The notes beneath the pieces are model-generated. The model searched no databases. It saw nothing but the letters and a program-made list of their open reading frames with translations, and had not been told where the DNA came from. The position numbers were made by a program, and so were the translations under genes. From Sphingomonas sp. SORGH_AS_0879 (GTDB lineage: Bacteria > Pseudomonadota > Alphaproteobacteria > Sphingomonadales > Sphingomonadaceae), in contig NZ_JAUTBJ010000002.1 in assembly GCF_030819175.1 (NCBI RefSeq), positions 1,250,001 through 1,314,000 of the forward strand: a stretch of DNA of 64,000 bases, given 5' to 3'. Within the stretch, counting starts at the first letter, position 1. The number at the start of each line of letters is the position of its first letter. This document shows, piece by piece, positions 27,922 to 36,493 of the stretch.

Positions 27922-27984
27922 GGATCGGATCGGGTAAGGACAGGTACGTCCCTAGCCGACACCCTTTTGACGGAGACCGGCCCC

Positions 27985-29160
27985 GTGAGCGACGCAACCG
28001 ACCTGAACGTAGAAGACGCCCCCGAGGGTCAGGAGATCATCCAGACGCTGCCGCTGGACGCCTGGCATCGTGCGCGCGGTGGCCGGATGGTCCCGTTCGC
28101 GGGCTATCACATGCCCGTCCAGTATGAAGGCATCATGGCCGAGCATCTCTGGACCCGCGAATCGGCCGGGCTGTTCGACGTCAGCCATATGGGCCAGGTG
28201 GTCTTCACCGGTGAGAATGGCCTAGCGCCGGTCATCACCGCGCTGGAAAAGGTCCTGCCGGGCGACATCACCGGGCTGGGTGACCGGAAGAACCGCTATT
28301 CGCTGCTGCTGAACGAAGAGGGCGGCATCCTCGACGACCTGATGGTGACGAAGCGCACCCTCGACGGCGCGGACGAACTCTACATGGTCGTCAACGGTGC
28401 GACCAAATATGACGACATCGCCTATCTGCTCGACTTCATCCCCGATGATGCGACGCTGAACCTGCTCGACGAGCAGGCGCTGCTGGCGCTCCAGGGGCCG
28501 AAGGCGGTCGACGCGCTGGCGCGGATCGTGCCGGGCGTCGAGGACTTGGTGTTCATGACCGCCGCCGATTTCGTGTGGCACGACGTGCCGCTGTGGATCA
28601 GCCGCTCGGGCTATACCGGCGAGGACGGTTATGAAATCTCGATCCCGGCGGACCATGCGGCCGCCTTTGCCGACCTGCTCTGCGAACAGGCGGAAGTGAA
28701 GCCGATCGGCCTGGGCGCGCGCGACTCGCTGCGTCTGGAGGCGGGGCTGCCGCTCTACGGCCATGACCTCGACCCCGAGACGACGCCGGTGATGGCCGAT
28801 CTGGGCTTCGCGCTCGCCAAGAAGCGCCGCGAGGCCGCCGATTTCCTGGGGGCCGGGCGTATCCTCGCCGAGCGTGAGAACGGCCCCGCCGTCAAGCGCG
28901 TCGGCCTGACCGTCGCGGGTCGCCAGCCGGTGCGCGAGGGCGCGTCGGTGGTCGCCGAGGACGGCTCGGTCATCGGTCGGGTCACCAGCGGCGGCTTCGC
29001 CCCCTCGCTCGGTGCGCCGATCGCCATGGCCTATGTGCCGACCGATCTGGCCGCCCCCGGCACGGCGGTGAAACTTCTTCAGCGCGGCAAGACCCATGAC
29101 GCCACCGTCACGGCAATGCCCTTCGTCCCCCATCGTTACGTTCGTTCAGGAGCCAAGTGA
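27985..29160 (+). CDS. gcvT: Glycine cleavage system T protein (aminomethyltransferase)
   Basis: A 391-residue enzyme that takes the aminomethyl group from lipoylated GcvH, transfers the methylene to tetrahydrofolate and releases ammonia. The N-terminal folate-binding domain shows [10 protein letters not shown] and [26 protein letters not shown] and [17 protein letters not shown] form the folate pocket, and the C-terminal OB-like domain ends [13 protein letters not shown]. The GTG at 27985 was chosen for the GGAG at about 27972; a TTG six codons upstream is also open. It is the first gene behind the glycine riboswitch. Confidence 0.96.
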   Translation: MSDATDLNVEDAPEGQEIIQTLPLDAWHRARGGRMVPFAGYHMPVQYEGIMAEHLWTRESAGLFDVSHMGQVVFTGENGLAPVITALEKVLPGDITGLGDRKNRYSLLLNEEGGILDDLMVTKRTLDGADELYMVVNGATKYDDIAYLLDFIPDDATLNLLDEQALLALQGPKAVDALARIVPGVEDLVFMTAADFVWHDVPLWISRSGYTGEDGYEISIPADHAAAFADLLCEQAEVKPIGLGARDSLRLEAGLPLYGHDLDPETTPVMADLGFALAKKRREAADFLGAGRILAERENGPAVKRVGLTVAGRQPVREGASVVAEDGSVIGRVTSGGFAPSLGAPIAMAYVPTDLAAPGTAVKLLQRGKTHDATVTAMPFVPHRYVRSGAK

Positions 29161-29162
29161 CC

Positions 29163-29534
29163 ATGAGCCGCTATTTCACCGAAGATCATGAGTGGATCGA
29201 CGTCGACGGTGATGTCGGCACGGTCGGCATCTCCGATTACGCGCAAGGAGCCCTGGGCGACATCGTGTTCGTCGATGTGCCCGAGGAAGGCCGCGAACTG
29301 ACCAAGGGCGACGAAGCCGCGGTGGTCGAGTCGGTCAAGGCCGCGTCGGACGTGTACGCGCCGGTGTCGGGCACCGTCATCGAGGGCAATGCCCAGTTGT
29401 CGGACGAGCCTGCGCTGGTCAACAGCGACCCCGAGGGCGAGGGCTGGTTCTTCAAGATCACGCTGTCGGATGCGTCCGAACTGGAAGCGCTAATGGACGA
29501 AACCGCCTACGCCGCGTTCGTCGCGAAACTCTGA
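29163..29534 (+). CDS. gcvH: Glycine cleavage system H protein
   Basis: A 123-residue lipoyl carrier protein that shuttles the aminomethyl group between P, T and L proteins. The lipoylated lysine is K59 in [14 protein letters not shown]. The typical opening YFTEDHEWI is present. ATG at 29163, two bases after the gcvT stop. Length is standard for the family. Confidence 0.97.
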   Translation: MSRYFTEDHEWIDVDGDVGTVGISDYAQGALGDIVFVDVPEEGRELTKGDEAAVVESVKAASDVYAPVSGTVIEGNAQLSDEPALVNSDPEGEGWFFKITLSDASELEALMDETAYAAFVAKL

Positions 29535-29540
29535 TCTGAC

Positions 29541-29690
29541 GCCCCTCCCTGCATAGGGGAGGGGCCTTCTTCCTCCCCTCCCGCAGGCGGGAGGGGCCGG
29601 GGGAGGGGAGTCGTTCTCCCCAAGCGATACGCCTGCCGAAGCCGGGTGCCCTCCCCCGGCCCCTCCCGCCTGCGGGAGGGGAGAAGAAGA
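29541..29690. repeat. Family A inverted pair with terminator-like hairpin inside the gcv operon
   Basis: First comes a hairpin GCCCCTCC/GGAGGGGC (29541-29565) followed by CTTCTT, then two family A units in opposite orientation (about 29573-29610 and 29651-29687), each the reverse complement of the other over more than 30 bases. The block separates gcvH from gcvPA. The first hairpin could partly terminate the transcript and so lower gcvPA/PB relative to gcvT/H. Confidence 0.75.
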
Positions 29691-29732
29691 GCCTTTCCGC
29701 CCGGCGGAGGGGATGCAGAGGAGGGCGGAGAA

Positions 29733-31100
29733 ATGGAACGCATGCGCTACTTGCCCCTTACCTCTTCCGATCGGGCCGAGATGCTCTCGGTCATCGGTGC
29801 CGGATCGGTCGACGACCTGTTCGTCGATGTGCCCGAATCCGCCCGCCTGTCCGGCCCCATCGAGGGGTTGCCCGGCCACGCCTCCGAACTGGCGGTCGAG
29901 CGGCACATGACCGCGCTCGCCCGCAAGAACATGGTCGCGGGCGACGTGCCCTTCTTCCTGGGCTGCGGCGCGTATCGCCATCATGTCCCCGCCAGCGTCG
30001 ATCACCTGATCCAGCGCGGCGAGTTCCTGACCGCCTATACGCCCTATCAGCCGGAAATCGCGCAGGGCACGCTCCAGATGCTGTTCGAGTTCCAGACGCA
30101 GGTCGCGCGTCTGCTCGGCACCGATGTCGCCAACGCCTCCATGTATGACGGCTCGACCGCCTGCTGGGAAGCGATCGGCATGGCGCGGCGCATCACCAGG
30201 AAGTCCAAGGCTATCCTGTCCTCGGGCCTGCACCCGCATTATGTCTCGGTCGCCAAGACGATGGCGAAGTACACCGGCGACACGCTGGAAACCGGCGCGC
30301 CGGTCCTGACCGCCGAGACCGACATCGACCAGATGATCGCGGCGATCGACGCCGATACCTCGTGCGTCGTCGTCCAGTACCCGGACATTCTGGGCCGCAT
30401 CGCCGACCTCACCCCGCTGGCCGAGGCGTGCCATGCGAAGAAGGCGCTGCTGATCGCCGTCGTGACCGAGCCGGTCGCGCTGGGCGCGATCCGCTCGCCG
30501 GGCGAGATGGATGCCGACATCGTCGTCGGCGAAGGCCAGTCGCTGGGCGTCGGGCTCCAGTTCGGCGGACCCTATGTCGGCCTGATGGGCTGCAAGGATA
30601 AGTATATTCGCCAGATGCCGGGCCGCTTCTGCGGCGAGACGGTGGACGCGGACGGCAAGCGCGGCTTCGTGCTGACGCTCTCGACCCGCGAGCAGCATAT
30701 CCGCCGCGAAAAGGCGACGTCGAACATCTGCACCAATTCGGGGCTGTGCGCGCTCGCCTTCTCGATCCACATGACGCTGCTGGGCGAGGCAGGCCTGCGC
30801 CGGATGGCGGGGATCAACCACGCGAACGCCTGCCGCGCGGCGGACCGTCTGGCGAAGGTGCCGGGCGTCAAGCTGGTCAACGACGTGTTCTTCAACGAGT
30901 TCACGCTCGATCTGGGTCACGAGGCGCGTCCGATCGTGCGGACGCTCGCCGAGCGCGGCGTGCTGGCGGGCGTGTCGCTCGGGCGGCTCTATCCGGGTGA
31001 AGATGCGCTCGCGAACGGACTGGTGGTGGCGGTCACCGAAACGGTGACGGCGGAGGATATCGAGACGCTTGCCCAAGCGCTTGAGGAGGTGCTGGCATGA
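29733..31100 (+). CDS. gcvPA: Glycine dehydrogenase (decarboxylating) subunit 1
   Basis: The 455-residue N-terminal half of the split P protein. With GcvPB it decarboxylates glycine and loads the aminomethyl group on lipoyl-GcvH. Motifs: RYLPLTSSDRAEML at the start, FLGCGAYRHHVPA, TAYTPYQPEIAQGTLQ and MYDGSTACWEA. The start MERMRYLP has a GCGGAG ahead; an internal ATG at 29742 is the alternative. It overlaps gcvPB by four bases (ATGA). Confidence 0.96.
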   Translation: MERMRYLPLTSSDRAEMLSVIGAGSVDDLFVDVPESARLSGPIEGLPGHASELAVERHMTALARKNMVAGDVPFFLGCGAYRHHVPASVDHLIQRGEFLTAYTPYQPEIAQGTLQMLFEFQTQVARLLGTDVANASMYDGSTACWEAIGMARRITRKSKAILSSGLHPHYVSVAKTMAKYTGDTLETGAPVLTAETDIDQMIAAIDADTSCVVVQYPDILGRIADLTPLAEACHAKKALLIAVVTEPVALGAIRSPGEMDADIVVGEGQSLGVGLQFGGPYVGLMGCKDKYIRQMPGRFCGETVDADGKRGFVLTLSTREQHIRREKATSNICTNSGLCALAFSIHMTLLGEAGLRRMAGINHANACRAADRLAKVPGVKLVNDVFFNEFTLDLGHEARPIVRTLAERGVLAGVSLGRLYPGEDALANGLVVAVTETVTAEDIETLAQALEEVLA

Positions 31101-32653
31101 CGATCAACCAGAGCGGCTGGAAGCCCACGAGCCCCGAAGCCAAGGACGGCGAAGTGTCCGCAACTTTCACCGGCAATCGTGCGCTGATGCTGGAAGAAAA
31201 GCTGATCTTCGAGATCGGTGACGCGCATACGACCGGCGTCGATTTCGCCGAGGGCGATGTCGCGGGTTCGCGACTGGGCGACCTGTCGCGCAAGGCCCCG
31301 ATCGGCCTGCCCGGCCTGTCGGAGCCGGAGACGGTCCGCCACTATACCCGCCTGTCGCGTCAGAATTACGCGATCGACCTGGGGCTGTTCCCGCTCGGCT
31401 CGTGCACGATGAAGCACAATCCGCGCCTGAACGAGAAGATGGCGCGGCTGCCGGGGTTCAGCGACGTTCACCCGCTCCAGCCCGTCGACACGGTGCAGGG
31501 CGCGCTGGAGGTCATTCACCAGCTGGCGCACTGGCTGGTGACGCTGACCGGCATGGCGTCGGTCGCGATGAGCCCCAAGGCGGGCGCGCATGGCGAACTG
31601 TGCGGCATCCTGGCGATCAAGGCGGCGCTGGAAAAGCGCGGCGAGGGCCATCGCAAGGTCATCCTGGTCCCCGAGTCGGCGCATGGCACCAACCCGGCGA
31701 CGGCGGCGTTCGCGGGCTTCTCGGTCGAGAATATTCCCGCGACCGACGAGGGTCGAGTCGATACCGCGGCACTCAAGGCGCGGCTGGGGCCGGACGTGGC
31801 GGGCGTGATGATCACCAACCCGAACACCTGCGGCCTGTTCGAGCGTGACCTGAAGGACATTTCCGACGCGGTCCACGGCGTGGGCGGCTATGTCTATTGC
31901 GACGGCGCGAACTTCAACGCGATCGTGGGCCGTGTGCGTCCGGGCGATCTGGGCGTCGATGCGATGCACATCAACCTGCACAAGACCTTCTCGACCCCGC
32001 ATGGCGGCGGCGGACCGGGTTCGGGGCCGGTGGTGTTCTCCGACGCGCTGACGCCCTTCGCGCCTTTGCCCTTCGTCGAGAAGACCGGCGAGGGCTTCCG
32101 GCTGGTCGAGGAAGAGAATGCCGACGACCATCACGCCGATAGCTTCGGCCGCATGGTCGCCTTCCACGGCCAGATGGGCATGTTCACCCGCGCGCTGACC
32201 TATATCCTCAGCCACGGCGCGGACGGTTTGCGCCAGGTCGCCGAGGATGCGGTGCTCAACGCCAACTATGTCCTGCGGTCGCTGGAAGACACGCTGGACG
32301 CGCCCTTCGCCAAGAGCGGGCCGTGCATGCACGAAGCGATTTTCTCGGACGAAAATCTGGCCGAGGGCTTCTCGACGATCGACGTCGCCAAGGCGCTGAT
32401 CGACGAGGGTTTCCACCCGATGACCATGTATTTCCCGCTGGTCGTTCACGGCGCGATGCTGATCGAGCCGACCGAGACCGAGTCGAAGGCGGCGCTCGAC
32501 CAGTTCATCGGCGCGCTGGCGTCGGTGGCGGAGCGGGCCAAGGCGGGCGATCCCTCGCTCAAGACCGCGCCGCACTTCGCACCCCGCGCGCGCCTCGACG
32601 AAACACTGGCCGCGCGCAAGCCCGTACTGGTGTGGAAGGACAAGGCGGCCTGA
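31097..32653 (+). CDS. gcvPB: Glycine dehydrogenase (decarboxylating) subunit 2
   Basis: A 518-residue PLP-binding half of the P protein. The cofactor lysine is near residue 296 in INLHKTFSTPHGGGGPGSGP. Also visible are YPLGSCTMK-like LGSCTMKHNPRLNE, and VPESAHGTNPATAA. The ATG follows GAGGAGGT and overlaps gcvPA. It is the last gene of the operon; a family C repeat follows. Confidence 0.96.
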   Translation: MTINQSGWKPTSPEAKDGEVSATFTGNRALMLEEKLIFEIGDAHTTGVDFAEGDVAGSRLGDLSRKAPIGLPGLSEPETVRHYTRLSRQNYAIDLGLFPLGSCTMKHNPRLNEKMARLPGFSDVHPLQPVDTVQGALEVIHQLAHWLVTLTGMASVAMSPKAGAHGELCGILAIKAALEKRGEGHRKVILVPESAHGTNPATAAFAGFSVENIPATDEGRVDTAALKARLGPDVAGVMITNPNTCGLFERDLKDISDAVHGVGGYVYCDGANFNAIVGRVRPGDLGVDAMHINLHKTFSTPHGGGGPGSGPVVFSDALTPFAPLPFVEKTGEGFRLVEEENADDHHADSFGRMVAFHGQMGMFTRALTYILSHGADGLRQVAEDAVLNANYVLRSLEDTLDAPFAKSGPCMHEAIFSDENLAEGFSTIDVAKALIDEGFHPMTMYFPLVVHGAMLIEPTETESKAALDQFIGALASVAERAKAGDPSLKTAPHFAPRARLDETLAARKPVLVWKDKAA

Positions 32654-32698
32654 TCGGTTGCGCCGCCCCCCGCGCTGTCTATGAGGGTGGCGCGGGGG

Positions 32699-32788
32699 GT
32701 ACCCTCATCCCAGCGAAGGCTGGGATCTCTGGCGATCGATAGCATGTCGTCGCCAAAGGCCCCAGCCTCCGCTGGGGCGACGGGTCAA
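32699..32788. repeat. Family C inverted repeat
   Basis: Contains TCATCCCAGCGAAGGCTGGG and, 50 bases on, CCCCAGCCTCCGCTGGGGCG. Both arms are small hairpins. A copy in the opposite orientation is at 33768-33849 and a diverged one near 39.9 kb. It sits between convergent gcvPB and the SemiSWEET gene. Confidence 0.75.
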
Positions 32789-33042
32789 AGCGCCGTGAAC
32801 AACGAAATCCCGCCCAGTATCACCCCGGGCGCATTGGCGAACACGATCGGCCAGTCCCGCTTCTCGCGTAGGAAGCCATAGGCGACCCACAGCGAACAAT
32901 TCACCATCGTCGCCAATGGCTGGATGGTGGACCCTTTCTGCCCCGCCAGGTTAAGCTGTATCTGATCGATATAGGACAGGTACATGGCCACCGCCGTCGC
33001 GGTGGCGATCCAGCCGAGCAGCATGAGTTTCCGTTCGCTCAC
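32785..33042 (-). CDS. SemiSWEET-type sugar transporter
   Basis: An 85-residue membrane protein with three hydrophobic helices, the size and shape of a bacterial SemiSWEET (PQ-loop/MtN3 family), which works as a dimer to move sugars down a gradient. The family patterns visible are YLSYIDQIQLN in helix 1 (the usual PQ replaced by DQ), MVNCSLWVAYGF in helix 2, and DWPIVFANAPGVILG in helix 3. The start is GTG at 33042 with GGAG upstream. The substrate is unknown. Confidence 0.88.
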   Translation of the reverse strand: MSERKLMLLGWIATATAVAMYLSYIDQIQLNLAGQKGSTIQPLATMVNCSLWVAYGFLREKRDWPIVFANAPGVILGGISLFTAL

Positions 33043-33141
33043 AGGCCTTTGGTCTCCCTTTCATGGCACGTAAATCGATTGAAGCGTGGACATGGGACGC
33101 GCAAGCGGAGCGGGATGTTCCGAGCGGCGAAAAGGACGAGC

Positions 33142-33765
33142 ATGCGCTTTGACGAAACCCAGGCCGAGACGCTGGAGACGATCCTGCGCTGGCGGCGCGA
33201 TGTCCGACACTTCCGCAACGACCCGGTCGATGAGGCGGTGCTGGCGCGTCTGGCGGAGGCGATGGCTCTTGCGCCGTCGGTCGGCAATGCGCGGCCATGG
33301 CGGGTGATCCGGGTGGAGGATTCCGCGCTCCGCGCCGCCGTTCGCGCCGATTTCCAGCGCTGCGATGCGGAGGCGGCGGCGGACTATGCCGACGAACGGG
33401 CCGCCGCTTACCGTGCGTTGAAGCTGGCCGGGCTGGACGCGGCGCCGGTGCAACTCGCGGTCTTCACCCATATCGATCCGGCGGAGGGGCACGGCCTGGG
33501 CCGCCGCACCATGCCGGAGACACTGCGCCAGTCGACCGCGATGGCGATCCATACGCTGTGGCTGGCGGCGCGGGCGGCCAATCTGGGGATGGGGATGGTG
33601 TCGATCCTCGATCCCGCCGCGATGGAGCGGCTGTTCGATGTGGCCGAGGATTGGGTCTTCACCGCCTATCTCTGCCTGGGTCATGCCGAGTGGGACGACG
33701 ACACGCCGCTGCTCCACCGGGCTGGCTGGCAGGAGAATGGCCCGACCCGGTGGGCGGTTCAGTAA
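33142..33765 (+). CDS. bluB: Nitroreductase family, BluB-like 5,6-dimethylbenzimidazole synthase
   Basis: A 207-residue FMN flavoprotein. BluB uses reduced FMN and oxygen to make DMB, the lower ligand of cobalamin. Family pattern: RRDVRHFRNDPVDEAVL, then APSVGNARPWRVIRV (phosphate and FMN contacts), and a C-terminal SILDPAAMERLFDV with the YLCLGHAEW core. Length fits. The ATG was chosen for AAAGGA upstream. No cobalamin genes or cobalamin riboswitch are nearby, so a related nitroreductase activity is possible; the symbol is by similarity. Confidence 0.8.
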   Translation: MRFDETQAETLETILRWRRDVRHFRNDPVDEAVLARLAEAMALAPSVGNARPWRVIRVEDSALRAAVRADFQRCDAEAAADYADERAAAYRALKLAGLDAAPVQLAVFTHIDPAEGHGLGRRTMPETLRQSTAMAIHTLWLAARAANLGMGMVSILDPAAMERLFDVAEDWVFTAYLCLGHAEWDDDTPLLHRAGWQENGPTRWAVQ

Positions 33766-33767
33766 GC

Positions 33768-33849
33768 CGTCGCCCCAGCGCAGGCTGGGGCCTTTCTCCG
33801 CGAATGCATCATCGTGCGGCACGAGATCCCAGCTTTCGCTGGGATGACG
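33768..33849. repeat. Family C inverted repeat
   Basis: GTCGCCCCAGCGCAGGCTGG at one end and AGCTTTCGCTGGGATGACGG at the other, the reverse of the copy at 32699-32788. It fills the gap between the convergent bluB-like gene and the EamA transporter gene. Confidence 0.75.
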
Positions 33850-33858
33850 GACGAAAAC

Positions 33859-34755
33859 TCAATCCTCCGGCGCGGTGGTCAGTGTCTGCTGCTTGCCCAG
33901 CCTTTGCTCGCGCCAGACGATGAACAACCCGCTCGCGATGATGATCGGCGCGCCCATCCAGGTGGTCGAGGCGGGCAGCACCCCGAAGATCAGCCAGCCA
34001 TAGACGGTCGCCCAGATCAGCCCGGAATAGTCCATCGGCACCACCGCCGCGACCGGGGCCAGTCGCGATGCGCCGGTCAGCGCGATCTGTCCCACGCCGC
34101 CGACCAGTCCGATCGAGATCAGGATCGCCCAGGTCAGCGCGTCATGCCCGTGGATGTTGAAGCTATAGGGAATGGCGATGAAGGGCAGGGTCAGCGTCGA
34201 GAAATAGAAGACCGTCGTCCCCGAAGGCTCGTCGCGCAACTGGCGCAGCAGGATCGCCACGATCGCGACGAATAGCGCCGCCAGCAGCCCCACGCCCGCG
34301 CCGAACAGCGACATGTCGTTCGCCCCCGGCCGCACCACGATCAGCACGCCCGCGAAACCGACCAGCACCGCGCTCCACCGCTGGATGCCGGTCCGCTCGC
34401 CCAGCACCAGCGCGCCGAGCAGCGTCGCGAAGATCGGCACGGTGAACTGGAACGTCGTCGCCTCCGCCAGCGGCAACAGCAGCACCGCGCCGAAGGTGAA
34501 GACCATCCCCACCAGCCCGACCATCGAGCGTGCCAGATGCCCCTTGAACCGCGTCGTGCGCAGCGACTTCAACCCCGGCCCCGCCATCACGAAGCCCAGC
34601 ACCACCGGCAGCGCGCAGGCCTGTCGCCAGAACATGGTTTCGAACAGGGTCGCCCCGCGCGATTCCGCCAGCTTGATGAGCGCCGACATGGTCGACAGGA
34701 AGAAGATGGCGATCAGGCGCAGGCCGATGCCCTGGAGCACGCGGTCGCCGGTCAT
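33859..34755 (-). CDS. EamA/DMT-family transporter
   Basis: A 298-residue inner-membrane protein with ten hydrophobic segments in two repeated EamA halves; the second repeat starts near VGLLAALFVAIVAILL. The motif PLAEATTFQFTVPIFATLLG is typical of RhaT/EamA-type drug and metabolite transporters. Direction and substrate are unknown. It is divergent from proS by about 90 bases. Confidence 0.9.
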   Translation of the reverse strand: MTGDRVLQGIGLRLIAIFFLSTMSALIKLAESRGATLFETMFWRQACALPVVLGFVMAGPGLKSLRTTRFKGHLARSMVGLVGMVFTFGAVLLLPLAEATTFQFTVPIFATLLGALVLGERTGIQRWSAVLVGFAGVLIVVRPGANDMSLFGAGVGLLAALFVAIVAILLRQLRDEPSGTTVFYFSTLTLPFIAIPYSFNIHGHDALTWAILISIGLVGGVGQIALTGASRLAPVAAVVPMDYSGLIWATVYGWLIFGVLPASTTWMGAPIIIASGLFIVWREQRLGKQQTLTTAPED

Positions 34756-34847
34756 GGGACTGTCCCTAACCGCTGGTCGCCTGCGAAGAAACCCCGGACG
34801 CGGCCAGCCTCTTGGCGAACCGACCCCTTTGCCGCTATCGGGCGGGC

Positions 34848-36380
34848 ATGAAGCACGCTCTGTCCGTCACCCGCGACGCGGATTTCTCCGCCTGGTATCA
34901 GTCCGTCATCGCCGAGGGCGATCTGGCCGAGGAATCGGGCGTCCGTGGCTGCATGGTCATCCGCCCCTGGGGTTACGGTATCTGGGAGCGTATCCAGCGG
35001 CTGCTCGACGATCGCATCAAGGCGACCGGCCACGAGAATTGCTATTTCCCGCTGTTCATCCCGCTCAGCTATTTCGAGAAGGAGGCCGAGCATGTCGACG
35101 GCTTCGCCAAGGAAATGGCGGTCGTCACGCATCACCGGCTGATCGCCGATGGCAAGGGCGGGCTGGTGCCCGATCCCGAGGCCAAGCTCGAGGAGCCCCT
35201 GGTCGTGCGCCCGACCTCGGAGACGGTGATCGGCACCGCCTTTGCCCGCTGGGTCCAGTCGTGGCGCGACCTGCCGGTCCTTATCAACCAATGGGCCAAT
35301 GTCGTCCGCTGGGAAATGCGCACCCGCATGTTCCTGCGCACCGCCGAGTTCCTGTGGCAGGAGGGGCATACCGCCCATGCCACGGTCGACGAGGCGCGGG
35401 CCGAGACGATCCAGATGCTGGAAGTCTATCGCAGCTTCGCCGAAGATTGCCTCGCCATGCACGTCATCGCGGGCGAGAAGCCCGAGAATGAGCGTTTCCC
35501 CGGCGCGGTCGAGACCTATTCGATCGAGGCGATGATGCAGGACGGCAAGGCGCTGCAAGCCGGCACCAGTCACTTCCTGGGAGATAATTTCGCGCGAGCT
35601 CAGAATATCCGCTTCCAGAATGCCGAGGGCGGACTGGACTATGCGCAGACGACCAGCTGGGGCGTGTCGACCCGGATGATCGGCGGCATGATCATGGTGC
35701 ACGGCGACGATGACGGGATGCGCGTGCCGCCCAAGGTCGCGCCGTGGCAGGTGGTGATCGTGCCGATGCTGCGCGACCAGCCCGAGGACGAGGCGCTGCT
35801 CGCCTATTGCCGGGACTTGCAGAAGGAACTGGTCGGCCAGTCCGCGCTGGGCGAGCCGATCCGCGCGATGGTCGATGCGCGGGCGCAAAAGGCCGCGACC
35901 AAGCGCTGGGGCTGGGTCAAGAAGGGCGCGCCTGTGGTGATCGAGGTCGGCGGGCGCGACATGGCGGGCGGCAACGTCTCGGTGATCCGCCGCGACCGGT
36001 TGTACCGCGAGGACGGCAAGCTGGACTCGGTCGTCCAGCCGCGCGGTGATTTCGTGTCGGGCGTCGAGGCGCTGCTGGCCGACATCCAGGGCGAACTCCA
36101 CCGCCAGTCGGCCGAGCGGCTGAAGGCGCAGATCGTGCCCGTGGACGACTGGGCCGCTGTCGAGGCGCATTTCGCGGACGGTGTGAAGAACCCCGGCTGG
36201 GTCGATGTCCGCTGGGCCAAGCCGACCGGCGAGGAACTGGAGCAGGTGGTCGAGAAGCTGAAGGCCTTGAAGCTGACCATCCGCAACGCGCCGATGGGGC
36301 AGACCGGGTGCGACGACGGCCCCTGCATCTTCACCGGCCGCGCGGCGGTGGAGCGGGTGCTGATCGGCCGGGCGTACTAA
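34848..36380 (+). CDS. proS: Prolyl-tRNA synthetase, eukaryote/archaeal-like type
   Basis: A 510-residue class II synthetase charging tRNA-Pro. It matches the archaeal/eukaryotic-like architecture, not the long E. coli form: there is no INS editing domain, and a C-terminal extension ends in a Tyr (GRAY). Class II motifs are visible: LVVRPTSETVIG, NVVRWEMRTRMFLRTAEFLWQEGHTAH (motif 2) and GGMIMVHGDDDGMRVPP (motif 3). HLGDN-like FLGDNFARAQ lies between them. The ATG at 34848 is preferred; the upstream extension is not family-like. Confidence 0.94.
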   Translation: MKHALSVTRDADFSAWYQSVIAEGDLAEESGVRGCMVIRPWGYGIWERIQRLLDDRIKATGHENCYFPLFIPLSYFEKEAEHVDGFAKEMAVVTHHRLIADGKGGLVPDPEAKLEEPLVVRPTSETVIGTAFARWVQSWRDLPVLINQWANVVRWEMRTRMFLRTAEFLWQEGHTAHATVDEARAETIQMLEVYRSFAEDCLAMHVIAGEKPENERFPGAVETYSIEAMMQDGKALQAGTSHFLGDNFARAQNIRFQNAEGGLDYAQTTSWGVSTRMIGGMIMVHGDDDGMRVPPKVAPWQVVIVPMLRDQPEDEALLAYCRDLQKELVGQSALGEPIRAMVDARAQKAATKRWGWVKKGAPVVIEVGGRDMAGGNVSVIRRDRLYREDGKLDSVVQPRGDFVSGVEALLADIQGELHRQSAERLKAQIVPVDDWAAVEAHFADGVKNPGWVDVRWAKPTGEELEQVVEKLKALKLTIRNAPMGQTGCDDGPCIFTGRAAVERVLIGRAY

Positions 36381-36383
36381 AAT

Positions 36384-36493
36384 GCTCCCCCTCCCGCTTG
36401 CGGGAGGGGGCTGGGGGGAGGGCAGGCCGCGAGCGACGGTCTCAATGAGACTCCTTTCCCTCCCCAAACCCCTCCCGCCTGCGGGAGGGGCTT
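36384..36493. repeat. Composite inverted repeat, family A
   Basis: Inverted arms CCCTCCCGCTTGCGGGAGGG (from about 36389) and CCCTCCCGCCTGCGGGAGGG (36471-36490), with a TCTCAATGAGA-containing spacer. It lies between convergent proS and the glutathione transferase gene and probably serves as a shared end-of-transcript structure. Confidence 0.8.

Noticed and set aside
33043..33141. Cobalamin riboswitch ahead of the bluB-like gene
   Set aside because: The leader is under 100 bases and lacks the B12-box sequence.
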